A stretch of 64,000 nucleotides of DNA from NCBI RefSeq assembly GCF_003596405.1, contig NZ_QYUR01000002.1, positions 2,248,501-2,312,500 on the forward strand. The letters are read 5' to 3'. The position numbers and the translations under genes were made by a program. Below the pieces are notes generated by a model, which ran no database searches, was not told the origin of the DNA, and saw only the letters and a list, made by a program, of their open reading frames with translations. This DNA comes from Pseudomonas cavernicola (GTDB lineage: Bacteria; Pseudomonadota; Gammaproteobacteria; Pseudomonadales; Pseudomonadaceae). Below, piece after piece: positions 40,306 through 48,288 of the stretch (within the stretch, counting starts at the first letter, position 1; every line of letters begins with the position of its first letter).

Positions 40306-40908
40306 ATGACCGACTCTATCGCCCTGCCCGCCTGCTCCATACTGCTGCTTGCCGGCGGGCGCGGGCAACGCATGGGCGGGCGCGACAAAGGTCTGCTGGA
40401 CTGGCGCGGCAAGCCGCTGATCGCCCACCTGCATGCGCTGACCCGGCCGCTGACGGATGATTTGATCATCTCCTGCAACCGCAACAGCGAGCGCTACGCA
40501 GCCTATGCCGACCGCCTGGTGCAGGACGACAGTGTGGACTTTCCCGGCCCGCTGGCTGGCATCCGCGCAGGTCTGGCGGTTGCGCGCCAGCCTTTCCTTT
40601 TGGTGCTGCCCTGCGATGCGCCGTTGCTTGATCGCGCCCTGCTCCAGGCCATGCGCGAAGCCGCTGCAGCCCAACCGGAAAAGCCGCTGATGCTACGTCA
40701 GGGCGGCCAGTGGGAGCCGCTGTTTTGCCTGCTGCCGAAAGCCTTGGCCCCAGCCGTGGAAAGCGCCTGGCAATCTGGTGATCGCGGCCCTCGCCATGTC
40801 TTGCTGGCACTCGGTGCAGTAGCCTTGGATTGCCCTGCGCAGGACCCACGGCTGGCCAACCTGAACACGCCGGAACTCCTTGCGCAGACTGCAAATTACA
40901 GCGGATGA
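40306..40908 (+). CDS. mobA: Molybdenum cofactor guanylyltransferase
   Basis: Links GMP to molybdopterin to give the MGD cofactor for DMSO-reductase-family enzymes. The 200-residue protein begins with the nucleotide-binding loop [28 protein letters not shown]. It continues with [16 protein letters not shown] and [15 protein letters not shown], the metal-binding aspartate region, and ends FANLNTPEEL-like as [17 protein letters not shown]-rich spacer gives only a weak ribosome site. Divergent from moaB-moeA. Confidence 0.95.
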   Translation: MTDSIALPACSILLLAGGRGQRMGGRDKGLLDWRGKPLIAHLHALTRPLTDDLIISCNRNSERYAAYADRLVQDDSVDFPGPLAGIRAGLAVARQPFLLVLPCDAPLLDRALLQAMREAAAAQPEKPLMLRQGGQWEPLFCLLPKALAPAVESAWQSGDRGPRHVLLALGAVALDCPAQDPRLANLNTPELLAQTANYSG

Positions 40909-40983
40909 ATAGCGGTCACTGAACTTGGCCCCACACTCCTCGTCAGATATCCCGGACCTATCTGCAAACCAAGGAGACAAACG

Positions 40984-41205
40984 ATGACTCAACGAATCAT
41001 TCCCGCATTCCTGCTAGCCCTGGGGCTCATCACTCTAGCCGGCTGCTCTTCGCCCTCGGTGATCACCCTGAACGATGGCCGCGAGATTCAATCCGTGGAT
41101 CAGCCAGAGTTCGACGAACAGGATGGCTTCTACGAATTCGAACAACTGGATGGTAAACGCGTCAAGGTCAACAAGGACCAAGTCCGTAGCGTCAAAGAAC
41201 TCTAA
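40984..41205 (+). CDS. YgdI/YgdR-family small lipoprotein
   Basis: 73-residue protein with a lipoprotein signal peptide, lipobox LAGC at about residue 20. A small SH3-like beta domain follows (VITLNDGREIQSVDQPEFDEQDGFYEFEQLDGKRVKVNKDQVRSVKEL), the DUF903 fold. Residue +2 after the cysteine is serine, which favours the outer membrane. Role unknown; often stress or envelope related. AGGAG precedes the ATG. A 16-bp inverted repeat follows 8 bases after the stop codon. Confidence 0.88.
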   Translation: MTQRIIPAFLLALGLITLAGCSSPSVITLNDGREIQSVDQPEFDEQDGFYEFEQLDGKRVKVNKDQVRSVKEL

Positions 41206-41212
41206 GCAAGAC

Positions 41213-41263
41213 CCGCTCGCCATGAGTCACCCGACCTTGCATCGAGAGACTCATGGCGAGCGG
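41213..41263. repeat. Perfect 16-bp inverted repeat after the small lipoprotein gene
   Basis: CCGCTCGCCATGAGTC at 41213-41228 and its exact complement at 41248-41263 surround a 19-base loop. No U tract follows, so it is not a canonical terminator. It may end transcription by another route or stabilise the message. Confidence 0.7.
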
Positions 41264-41345
41264 CGCATCCCGCATGAATACTGGCGTTCTCCCCCAGCGC
41301 AGCGCCACAAACGTCTGCGCTGACAAAAAAAATCTAGCTAACCCC

Positions 41346-41373
41346 TTGTGCAACAAAACTTTTTCAGTAGAAT
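41346..41373 (+). promoter_or_regulatory. Probable tRNA promoter
   Basis: TTGTGC (-35) and TAGAAT (-10) with a 16-base spacer. The -10 ends 11 bases before the tRNA 5' end. Confidence 0.45.
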
Positions 41374-41384
41374 TATTGCCACTT

Positions 41385-41461
41385 CGGAGTGTAGCGCAGC
41401 TCGGTAGCGCGTCTCGTTCGGGACGAGAAGGTCGCAGGTTCGAATCCTGTCTCTCCGACCA
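41385..41461 (+). tRNA. tRNA-Pro (anticodon CGG)
   Basis: 77-nt cloverleaf with encoded CCA. The anticodon stem TCTCG/CGAGA closes loop TTCGGGA with anticodon CGG. The D arm (GCGC...GCGC) and T arm (GCAGG TTCGAATC CTGT) are intact. The acceptor stem CGGAGTG / CTCTCCG has one U-U mismatch at position 6-67. It is followed by a strong terminator. Confidence 0.95.
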
Positions 41462-41468
41462 AATCCCT

Positions 41469-41497
41469 AAAAAACCCGCCTTCACGGCGGGTTTTTT
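41469..41497 (+). terminator. Rho-independent terminator after tRNA-Pro
   Basis: AAAAAACCCGCC, loop TTCAC, GGCGGGTTTTTT. It starts 8 bases after the tRNA CCA end and has a long U tract. Confidence 0.93.
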
Positions 41498-41655
41498 ATT
41501 GGCTGCGATTCGCCTTTACTGACACCAGCGACCTGCCACACTTTCTGCCTAAGAAAGCCATCGGCCAACGCAGTGCAATAGAGGCATCAACGACTGTTCT
41601 GTCGTCACTCTGCAAAGTCTTATCAACCTTTAGAATCAATGCGCGAGACACATCG

Positions 41656-41844
41656 ATGACAGTAGGAAAAACCGTAAACGGCTATCTCATCAGCCAAGCC
41701 AGTGACGGCAATTGGTGGGTATGCACAGCCAATGAAGAACAGATAGCCGGCCCCTTCCCTACCGAGAAGCAAGCCGCAGAAGTCGCCGAGGTTCTTCAGG
41801 ATCAGCCGCCACCGCCACGTCGCCGCTCGGGCCCGCGGGCGTAA
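41656..41844 (+). CDS. Small hypothetical protein (62 residues)
   Basis: Reads MTVGKTVNGYLISQASDGNW, then WVCTANEEQIAGPFPTEKQA and a proline/arginine-rich tail (PPPPRRRSGPRA). The central part looks like a small beta-beta-alpha fold with paired tryptophans. No ribosome site of standard strength precedes it, and it is short. Codon use looks coding, and the composition is sensible. No family recognised. Confidence 0.6.
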   Translation: MTVGKTVNGYLISQASDGNWWVCTANEEQIAGPFPTEKQAAEVAEVLQDQPPPPRRRSGPRA

Positions 41845-41905
41845 CTGGCTGGCCGCGCAGATAGCCCTGTCAATCAGAGGGGCCCATGCTTTTCAGCACA
41901 GACTT

Positions 41906-42142
41906 TCAGCGTAAAAAGACCACCACCTGTTCCGCATCAAACGGCCAGTTGAGTTCGGCCCCGGTATCGCAACGGCGCAATACGGGGATGCGCAAGGCAT
42001 AGAGCTCGACCCACTCTTCATGCTCGACGATATCAACCAGCTCGACCAGCAGACCGTGCTCGACAAAGGGCATCAGCAACGTTTCAGCGACTTCACAGAG
42101 ATGACAGCCAAGGGTGCCGAACAGTTGGCATTCGGGAAGCAT
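41906..42142 (-). CDS. Glutaredoxin-like protein (DUF836 type)
   Basis: 78-residue thioredoxin-fold protein. The redox motif is in LFGTLGCHLCEVAETLL (CHLC), with the cis-proline region LRIPVLRR. The C-terminal half, WPFDAEQVVVFL, matches the small glutaredoxin-family proteins of this type. Likely a thiol reductase or carrier in the cytosol. It stands alone; it is convergent with the small gene upstream. Confidence 0.85.
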   Translation of the reverse strand: MLPECQLFGTLGCHLCEVAETLLMPFVEHGLLVELVDIVEHEEWVELYALRIPVLRRCDTGAELNWPFDAEQVVVFLR

Positions 42143-42213
42143 TATCGCGTCTCGCAGAGAAGTTAGATGCGCAGTTTAGCATTTGCCTCAGGCGGCTGAA
42201 GCTGGCCCCTCGG

Positions 42214-42402
42214 CACTGAGCTTGAGCAAGTTTTACAGACCATCCAGCCCGCGACAGTTGAGCCGCTCAGCCTTTTCCAGACAGGGCTGATCGATATCCA
42301 GCTGATCGCCGACCTGACGATGCCGTGGTGCTGTCCGGCCCGCTGGAAGCGCTGGAAGACTGTAAAGCGCGCCTGCTCGGCGACCTTGAGTTGAACAGTT
42401 AA
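42214..42402 (+). pseudogene. Possible 3' remnant of a cation antiporter-like gene with a frameshift
   Basis: The last 28 codons read DDAVVLSGPLEALEDCKARL onward to a TAA at 42402. This resembles the C-terminal TrkA-C end of KefB-type proton antiporters (pattern GDxVVLxGxxEALxxAExxLL). Just upstream, a different frame reads LFQTGLIDIQLIAD, which would join it after a one- or two-base shift. No start or upstream body of the gene remains. The link rests on a short pattern only. Confidence 0.35.
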
Positions 42403-42956
42403 ACGCCAGCGGCCTTGAGCAGTTGCTCCGCCGCCGCCTTGGCCTCCAGCGCCTGATCGGCCGGGCCATGCAGATGGGCCATGCTTAAGGCGCCCTCAAA
42501 GAGAAACTGCAACTGCCGCGCCAAGCGCTCCGGCTCAGTAGCGCCCAGACGTTGCAACGCCGCGAGGAAGTAACCGCAGACAAAACGCTTGTGCAGCGCC
42601 GCCTGCTGGTGAATCGGGTGCTCCCGGTTGGAAAACTCGGCGGCGGCATGGGCAAACAGACAACCGCAAAAACCCTTCTCGCTCAACCACAGGTGCAAAC
42701 CGTCATACGTACGCAGGATCGCCTCGCGTGGCGGCAGACTCTCCTGCGCGAGCTGCATGCGTTGGCTGAGCTGCTGATGCTGTGAGTCCAAGACCGCGAG
42801 GATCAGTTCATCTTTCGACTTGAAGTGCTTGTACAGGGTCATTTTCGCCACCCCCGACTCGGCCAGGATGCGGTCGATGCCAGTGGCGTGATAACCCTCG
42901 CGATAGAACAACTCTAGCGCGGTACTGACCAACTGATCGCGTTTATTTGATGCCAT
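42399..42956 (-). CDS. TetR-family regulator
   Basis: 185-residue repressor. The N-terminal helix-turn-helix is STALELFYREGYHATGIDRILAESGVAKMTLYKHFKSKDEL. The C-terminal domain contains FCGCLFAHAAAEFSNREHPIHQQAALHK, a pattern of the AcrR/NemR-like subgroup that senses electrophiles or drugs through cysteines; here CGC near residue 96 might act so. AGGAGG precedes the ATG at 42956. A dyad at 43047-43060 in the divergent promoter is a probable operator. It is divergent from the GST gene, which it likely represses. Confidence 0.87.
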   Translation of the reverse strand: MASNKRDQLVSTALELFYREGYHATGIDRILAESGVAKMTLYKHFKSKDELILAVLDSQHQQLSQRMQLAQESLPPREAILRTYDGLHLWLSEKGFCGCLFAHAAAEFSNREHPIHQQAALHKRFVCGYFLAALQRLGATEPERLARQLQFLFEGALSMAHLHGPADQALEAKAAAEQLLKAAGV

Positions 42957-43046
42957 GTAAGGCCTCCTAAGGCTCTGTTGGCGCAAGCTGCGCAATCAGC
43001 TTAAAGCCGCTTGCTGTGCAGTCGAGCAAAATTGTCATTGAAATAT

Positions 43047-43060
43047 ACAGACCTGTCTGT
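43047..43060. promoter_or_regulatory. Candidate TetR operator
   Basis: ACAGAC-CT-GTCTGT is a perfect 6-bp dyad in the divergent spacer between the TetR and GST genes. Its sequence resembles the TAGACAGACC-type operators of related TetR repressors. Confidence 0.6.
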
Positions 43061-43098
43061 CTAATATCCAGTTCACCGCCCACACATGGAGAATTGCG

Positions 43099-43695
43099 AT
43101 GCGCCTTCACGACTTTGACCTGTCCGGCAACTGCTACAAAGTGCAGCTCTTTCTGAGCCTGATCGGCCAACACGCCGAGCGGGTGAGCGTCGATCTACGC
43201 GGCGGCGAACACAAACGCCCGGCATTCCTCGCCATCAACCCACGCGGCCAGGTGCCCACGCTGGAAGATGGCTCGCTGAGCCTTGGCGACTCCCAGGCCA
43301 TTCTGGTTTACCTGGCGCGGCGCTATGCCGATGAACACTGGTACCCGCTCGATCCCGCGAGCCAAGGCCGCGTCGCTGGCTGGCTAAGTTTTGCCGCCAA
43401 CGAAGTGCAACACGGCCCGGGACTGGCACGCCTGGGCAAACTGTTCGGCGCACCGATCGATGAACTGGCGGTAACCGCCAAAGCCACGAAAACGCTGGAA
43501 CTGCTCAACACCCACCTGGCTGAACACCAGTGGCTGGCGCAGGCCGCAGAGCCGAGCATCGCCGATGTGGCGGTCTACCCCTACGTAGCGCTGGCGGGTG
43601 ATGGCGGTCTTGATCTGACGCCCTACGCTCATCTGCATAGCTGGTTCGCCCGCCTGCGCGAGCTACCGGGTTATATCGGCATGCCGGGCCTGTAA
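43099..43695 (+). CDS. Glutathione S-transferase
   Basis: 198-residue cytosolic GST. The thioredoxin-like domain has MRLHDFDLSGNCYKVQLFLSLIG and NPRGQVPTLEDGSLSLGDSQAILVYLARRY, the glutathione-binding loop with cis-proline. A helical C-terminal domain follows (VAGWLSFAANEVQHGPGLARLGKLF). The likely catalytic residue is a serine or cysteine at NCY/SGNC, as in other bacterial GSTs. Probably conjugates or detoxifies an electrophile. First gene of a three-gene plus-strand set. Confidence 0.9.
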   Translation: MRLHDFDLSGNCYKVQLFLSLIGQHAERVSVDLRGGEHKRPAFLAINPRGQVPTLEDGSLSLGDSQAILVYLARRYADEHWYPLDPASQGRVAGWLSFAANEVQHGPGLARLGKLFGAPIDELAVTAKATKTLELLNTHLAEHQWLAQAAEPSIADVAVYPYVALAGDGGLDLTPYAHLHSWFARLRELPGYIGMPGL

Positions 43696-43722
43696 CACGC
43701 CCACTCCAGGAGCAGTTGCACG

Positions 43723-44652
43723 ATGAACAGTCCCTTCCATCCCGGCGAGCAGGCAATCCAGGCCCGGGCCGGCGTGCGCGAAAAGGTCGAGGAAATCGGC
43801 AGGCGAGTCATCCGCAGCTTTATGCCGGAACAACACCGCGAGTTCTTCGCCCAGCAGCCCTGGCTGCTAGTCGGCAGCCTGGCGAGCGATGGCCAGCCGC
43901 AGGCCTCACTACTGTGGGGCGCCCCCGGCTTTATCCATTCGCCCGAGCCGACCCGCTTGCAGATCAAAGCCCTAGCGCAAAGCGATGACCCACTGGCCAC
44001 TAATCTGGCCCCGGGCGCGCGCCTGGGTCTGCTCGGTCTGGAGCTGCCAACCCGACGGCGTAACCGGATGAATGGGACTGTCATCGCGGCTGATGCCGAG
44101 GGCTTTAGCGTCGAGGTCGCCCAGTCCTTCGGCAACTGTCCGAAGTACATCCAGGCCCGTGGCTGGCAAGCGGCACCCCGCGAACCCGGCCCGCTGGAAC
44201 AGGGCGAAGGCCTGGATCAACGCTGGCTCGCCCTGGTGACCCAGGCCGACACCTTGTTTATCGCCAGCCAGAACAGCGATCCACAGGCCGGCGGGGTCGA
44301 TGTATCGCACCGTGGCGGCGCACCGGGCTTCGTCAGCCTGGGCGCGGATGGTCGTTTATGGCTGCCGGACTACAGCGGTAACTTCCTTTTCAACACCCTC
44401 GGCAATCTGCTGCTGGAGCCTCGCTGCGGCCTGCTGTTCATCGACTTCCACAGCGGCGACCTGCTGCAACTGGAAGCCCGCGCCGAGCTGTATTGGCCAC
44501 AGCAGTTGGCGGCACTGGGGCAGACGCTGCCCGCCGGTGCCGAACGCCTGTTGGCGCTTACCCCTGGTCGTTGGCGCTTGCGCCGAACGCGTTTGCCACT
44601 GGCCTTCGGCGCTCCCAGCGCCTCGCCGTTTCTTCCCGCTCAAGGAGTCTGA
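43723..44652 (+). CDS. Pyridoxamine-5'-phosphate oxidase-like (FMN split-barrel) protein
   Basis: 309-residue protein with an FMN-binding split-barrel domain (FFAQQPWLLVGSLASDGQPQASLLWGAPGFI; RLGLLGLELPTRRRNRMNGTV). A second split-barrel half follows (TLFIASQNSDPQAGGVDVSHRGGAPGFV; NLLLEPRCGLLFIDFHSGDLLQL). Families of this type bind FMN, F420 or heme and reduce or oxidise small molecules. No NADPH-ferredoxin domain is fused. It is 27 bp after the GST gene and 3 bp before the metallo-beta-lactamase-fold gene. Substrate unknown. Confidence 0.82.
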   Translation: MNSPFHPGEQAIQARAGVREKVEEIGRRVIRSFMPEQHREFFAQQPWLLVGSLASDGQPQASLLWGAPGFIHSPEPTRLQIKALAQSDDPLATNLAPGARLGLLGLELPTRRRNRMNGTVIAADAEGFSVEVAQSFGNCPKYIQARGWQAAPREPGPLEQGEGLDQRWLALVTQADTLFIASQNSDPQAGGVDVSHRGGAPGFVSLGADGRLWLPDYSGNFLFNTLGNLLLEPRCGLLFIDFHSGDLLQLEARAELYWPQQLAALGQTLPAGAERLLALTPGRWRLRRTRLPLAFGAPSASPFLPAQGV

Positions 44653-44655
44653 ACC

Positions 44656-45519
44656 ATGCGTCTATTGAGCCTTGCACTAGTCACCCTGCTGAGCCTGACT
44701 AGCTTGCCCGGTGCCGCCGCTGGCCTGCGTTTCAGCCTGGTGAAAACCGCCGAAACCGAAACCCTCGACGCCTTCACGGTTGAAGGTGGCAAGTGGACCG
44801 AGAAAGTCACCCTCAACCATGTCGCGGTGCTGATCGAGCACCACGCCGCCACCCTGCTGTTCGACACCGGTCTTGGGCGTCAGATCGACAGTCAGTTCGC
44901 CGAGATGCCACTGTGGGACAAGCCGCTGCTTCAGTACGGCCCCGTCGTGCCGGCGCGTGATCAGTTGGACAAGGACGGCATTCGGATTGACCGCATCCTG
45001 CTGTCCCACGCCCACTGGGATCACGCCTCGGGCCTCGCCGATTTTCCGGAAGTGCCGGTGTGGGCGCCCTACGAGGAAATCGAGTTCAGCCAGATCTCGA
45101 CACCGCCGGCGGTCCTCCCCAGCCAGTTCAAGCACCCAGTGAAATGGCTGCCCTTCACCTTCCAGTCGGCAGCTTTTATGGGCTTCCCCGCTAGCCTGGA
45201 TATGTTCGGTGATGGCAGCGTGGTGTTGGTGCCGCTAACCGGCCATACGCCGGGATCGGTGGGGCTATTTCTGACCCTGGAAGACGGCCGCCGCTTCTTC
45301 TTTACGGGCGATACCAGTTGGCGCCTGGAAGGTTTTACCGGCCCCCATGAAAAGTTCTGGATCAGCCGCAATATGGTCGATAACGACCGCAAAGCCACGC
45401 GCAAAGTGTTGGAGCAGGTGCATCAACTGATGGCGAAGGAACCAAACCTCACGGTAGTGCCGGCCCATGACGCCAAGGTGCAGCAAAAGCTGGGTTTCTA
45501 TCCGCACTGGATCGAATGA
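44656..45519 (+). CDS. Periplasmic metallo-beta-lactamase-fold hydrolase
   Basis: 287-residue protein with a signal peptide (LLSLALVTLLSLTSLPGAAA). Zinc-binding motifs are LLSHAHWDHASGL (HxHxDH), VPLTGHTPGSVGLF and FTGDTSW, and a late histidine in VVPAHDAKV. This pattern fits the lactonase/PQS-cleaving-like MBL families, not a class B penicillinase. It starts 3 bp after the FMN split-barrel stop codon, so it is cotranscribed. Exported enzyme next to cytosolic partners: substrate unknown. Confidence 0.85.
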   Translation: MRLLSLALVTLLSLTSLPGAAAGLRFSLVKTAETETLDAFTVEGGKWTEKVTLNHVAVLIEHHAATLLFDTGLGRQIDSQFAEMPLWDKPLLQYGPVVPARDQLDKDGIRIDRILLSHAHWDHASGLADFPEVPVWAPYEEIEFSQISTPPAVLPSQFKHPVKWLPFTFQSAAFMGFPASLDMFGDGSVVLVPLTGHTPGSVGLFLTLEDGRRFFFTGDTSWRLEGFTGPHEKFWISRNMVDNDRKATRKVLEQVHQLMAKEPNLTVVPAHDAKVQQKLGFYPHWIE

Positions 45520-45651
45520 TTAATCGCGCTAACGCCCTGAATCCAAGGCCTGCCGACTAAGGTCTAAAGGCCGCTGCGTCTCTCTCGTGGTTTATTCCGC
45601 GTGCCGTAACAGTTCGGTCACAAACCCTCTGTCCGCACCCCACGAGAAGAC

Positions 45652-45659
45652 AACAATAA
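45652..45659 (+). promoter_or_regulatory. Candidate Hfq/Crc CA motif at the porin start
   Basis: AACAATAA fits AANAANAA and overlaps the A of the start codon at 45659. Such sites bind Hfq with Crc and block translation under preferred carbon supply. Confidence 0.4.
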
Positions 45660-46939
45660 TGAGCCCCCTCAATAATAAGCCCCCCCTCGCCCATGCCGTG
45701 GCGCTTGCCACCCTGGGCGCCAGCCTCACCCTGCCGAACCTGGCACACGCTGAATTTATCAAAGACAGCAAAGCCAGCCTGGAGCTGCGCAACTTCTACA
45801 TGAACCGCGATTTCCGCCAGGAAGGCGGCAACAAGGGCCAAGCCAAAGCAGAAGAATGGGCCCAGGGTTTCCTGCTGCGCATGGAGTCCGGCTACACCGA
45901 GGGCACCATCGGCGTGGGCGTCGATGCCCAAGGGCTGGCCGGTTTTAAACTCGACTCGGGGGGCGGTACCGCCGGTACTGGCCTGCTGGAACCCGACCGT
46001 TCCGGCGGCTCGCAAGACAACTATTCAGAACTTGGCCTGACCGCCAAACTACGCGCCTCGAAAAGCACCCTGAAAGTCGGCACCTTGATGCCCAAGTTGC
46101 CGGTACTGCAAGCCAACGACTCACGCCTGCTGCCGCAAACCTTCCAGGGCGGCCAGCTGAACTCGCTGGAAATCGACGGCCTGACCCTCGATGCCGGCCA
46201 GCTGCAACAGGTCAACTATCGTGACTCCTCGGACTACGAGGACATGACCATCAACGGTGGTGGCCGCCGCAACATCGTCTTCCAAAAAGGCCTGACCAGC
46301 GACGAGTTCAACTTCGCCAGCGCCAGCTACAAGTGGACTGACAAGCTGACCACCGCTTACAGCTATGGCAACCTGGATCAGTTCTACAAACAGCACATCG
46401 TCAACCTGGTGCATGTGCTGCCGATTGCCGACAAGCAATCGCTGAAGAGCGACCTGCGTTACGCCCGCTCCACCGATGACGGCAGCAGCAACGTCGACAA
46501 CAAGGCCTTCGGCGCCATGTTCACCTACGGCCTCGGTGGCCATGCCTTCGGCTTGGGCTATCAGTCGATGAGCGGCGACACCGGCTACGCCTATGTCAAC
46601 GCGACCGATCCCTTCCTGGTCAACTATGTGCAGATCGGCGACTTCGCCAACAAGGACGAGAAGTCCTGGCAGCTTCGCTACGACTACAACTTCGCCGCCA
46701 TCGGTATTCCAGGCCTGACCTTTATGACCCGCTATCTGTCCGGCGACGACGTCGACCGCGGCGCCGCCCTCTCCGACGGTAAGGAGTGGGAACGCAACAT
46801 GGACATCGCTTACGTCTTCCAGGATGGCCCGCTGAAGAACCTCGGGGTGAAATGGCGTAACGCGACCACCCGTGCCAACTTCGGCAACGACCTGGATGAG
46901 AACCGCTTGATCGTCAGCTACAGCCTGCCGCTCTGGTAG
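45659..46939 (+). CDS. OprD-family outer-membrane porin (Occ type)
   Basis: 426-residue, 18-strand substrate-specific channel. The signal peptide is ALATLGASLTLPNLAHA, mature start EFIKDSKASLELRNFYMNRDFR, a signature of OprD-family proteins. The last strands end ENRLIVSYSLPLW with the typical aromatic C-terminus. Interior motifs include GFLLRMESGYTEGTIGVGVDAQGLAGFKLDSG. It may correspond to the OpdQ channel of PAO1, from gene order, but the substrate class (basic amino acids or aromatic acids) is not readable. ATG at 45659 chosen because an upstream GTG has no ribosome site. Confidence 0.9.
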   Translation: MSPLNNKPPLAHAVALATLGASLTLPNLAHAEFIKDSKASLELRNFYMNRDFRQEGGNKGQAKAEEWAQGFLLRMESGYTEGTIGVGVDAQGLAGFKLDSGGGTAGTGLLEPDRSGGSQDNYSELGLTAKLRASKSTLKVGTLMPKLPVLQANDSRLLPQTFQGGQLNSLEIDGLTLDAGQLQQVNYRDSSDYEDMTINGGGRRNIVFQKGLTSDEFNFASASYKWTDKLTTAYSYGNLDQFYKQHIVNLVHVLPIADKQSLKSDLRYARSTDDGSSNVDNKAFGAMFTYGLGGHAFGLGYQSMSGDTGYAYVNATDPFLVNYVQIGDFANKDEKSWQLRYDYNFAAIGIPGLTFMTRYLSGDDVDRGAALSDGKEWERNMDIAYVFQDGPLKNLGVKWRNATTRANFGNDLDENRLIVSYSLPLW

Positions 46940-46949
46940 GCACCAAGAG

Positions 46950-47028
46950 GTAGGCTGGGTAGAGGCGCTAGGCGCCGAAACCCAGCGCGAGGAAAATGCT
47001 GGGTTTCGCTGCACTCTACCCAGCCTAC
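46950..47028. repeat. Palindromic intergenic element, family B, copy 1
   Basis: Outer arms GTAGGCTGGGTAGAG (46950-46964) and CTCTACCCAGCCTAC (47014-47028). Inner arms CGAAACCCAGC and GCTGGGTTTCG. Lies between the convergent porin and amtB genes. A second copy is at 51022-51096. Confidence 0.78.
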
Positions 47029-47034
47029 GAACGT

Positions 47035-47066
47035 AAAAAAGCCCGCTCTTTTGAGCGGGCTTTTTC
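47035..47066. terminator. Bidirectional rho-independent terminator
   Basis: AAAAAAGCCCGCTC, loop TTTT, GAGCGGGCTTTTTC, an 8-bp GC stem with A and U tracts on both sides. Serves the porin (plus) and amtB (minus). Confidence 0.9.
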
Positions 47067-47079
47067 TTGCACGACTCAA

Positions 47080-48288
47080 TCAGTCCTGGCTGACCGCACC
47101 GATCTTGTGGATCGACAAGTCGGCGCCGTAGTACTCCTCCTCCTGGCTTAAACGGATGCCGGTCAGCGCCTTGAGCACGCCGTACACCAGAAAACCGCCG
47201 GCCAGTGCCACCAAGACCCCGAGCCCGGTACCGATCAGTTGGCTGAGCAAACTAACGCCACCCAGACCGCCCAGTACTTCCTGGCCAAACACACCGCAGG
47301 CAATGCCACCCCAGACGCCGCACAGACCATGCAGCGGCCAGACCCCGAGCACATCGTCGATTCGCCACTTCACCTGAGTCGCCGTAAACGCCCAGACGAA
47401 CAAGCCGCCGGCGATCAACCCGGTCATCAGCGCACCAACCGGGTGCATAAGATCGGAACCGGCACAGATCGCCACCAGACCAGCCAAAGGACCGTTATGC
47501 AGAAAGCCCGGGTCATTGCGCCCCACAAACAGCGCCGCCACGGTGCCACCGACCATCGCCATCAGCGAGTTGACCGCCACCAGACCACTGACACCCGTCA
47601 GGGTTTGCGCACTCATCACGTTGAAGCCGAACCAGCCGACAATCAGAATCCACGAACCCAGCGCCAGGAATGGAATGCTCGACGGCGCGAAAGCCACCAG
47701 GCGGCCATCACGGTAACGACCATCCCGGCGGCCGAGCAGCGTCACCGCGCCGAAGGCCAGCCAACCACCCATCGCATGCACCACCACGGAACCTGCGAAG
47801 TCATGGAAGCTCGCGCCAAAGCGCGCGGCCAGCCAGGCTTGCAGGCCAAAATTACCGTTCCACACCAGGCCCTCGAAGAAGGGATAGATGAAAGCCACGA
47901 TCAGCACCGTCGCGCACAATTGCGGGCCGAACTTGGCGCGCTCGGCAATGCCCCCGGAGATGATCGCCGGAATCGCCGCAGCAAAGGTCAGCAGGAAGAA
48001 GAACTTCACCAACGCATAGCCGTGGTCCGCAGTCAGCGCCGTCGCCGGTACCAGGAAAGTCACCCCGTAAGCCACCCAATAGCCTATAAAGAAGTAGGCC
48101 AAGGTCGACACGGCAAAGTCGGAGATGATCTTCGACAGCGCGTTGACTTGGTTTTTCTGGCGTACCGTACCGACCTCAAGAAAGGCGAAGCCGGCGTGCA
48201 TGGCCAATACCATCACGGCGCCGAGCAAGATGAACAGAGTATTGGAGCCGTGAATCAGGGTTTCCACGGCACTATTGAGGTTTTCCAT
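47080..48288 (-). CDS. amtB: Ammonium transporter AmtB
   Basis: 402-residue inner-membrane ammonium channel with about 11 membrane spans. The twin-histidine and substrate-site residues are in SFHDFAGSVVVHAMGGW and VWPLHGLCGVWGG. The start is N-out without a cleavable signal peptide; FLEVGTVRQKNQVNALSKIISDF is the family's first cytosolic loop. The C-terminal tail EEYYGADLSIHKIGAV is short and PII-binding. No glnK lies upstream, so it is a stand-alone copy. An NtrC-like dyad and a sigma-54-like element precede it at 48330-48365. Confidence 0.94.
   Translation of the reverse strand: MENLNSAVETLIHGSNTLFILLGAVMVLAMHAGFAFLEVGTVRQKNQVNALSKIISDFAVSTLAYFFIGYWVAYGVTFLVPATALTADHGYALVKFFFLLTFAAAIPAIISGGIAERAKFGPQLCATVLIVAFIYPFFEGLVWNGNFGLQAWLAARFGASFHDFAGSVVVHAMGGWLAFGAVTLLGRRDGRYRDGRLVAFAPSSIPFLALGSWILIVGWFGFNVMSAQTLTGVSGLVAVNSLMAMVGGTVAALFVGRNDPGFLHNGPLAGLVAICAGSDLMHPVGALMTGLIAGGLFVWAFTATQVKWRIDDVLGVWPLHGLCGVWGGIACGVFGQEVLGGLGGVSLLSQLIGTGLGVLVALAGGFLVYGVLKALTGIRLSQEEEYYGADLSIHKIGAVSQD

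Noticed and set aside
42233..42469. Minus-strand frame of 78 codons over the TetR gene end.
   Set aside because: Arginine/tryptophan-rich shadow with no start signals; overlaps the TetR coding region.
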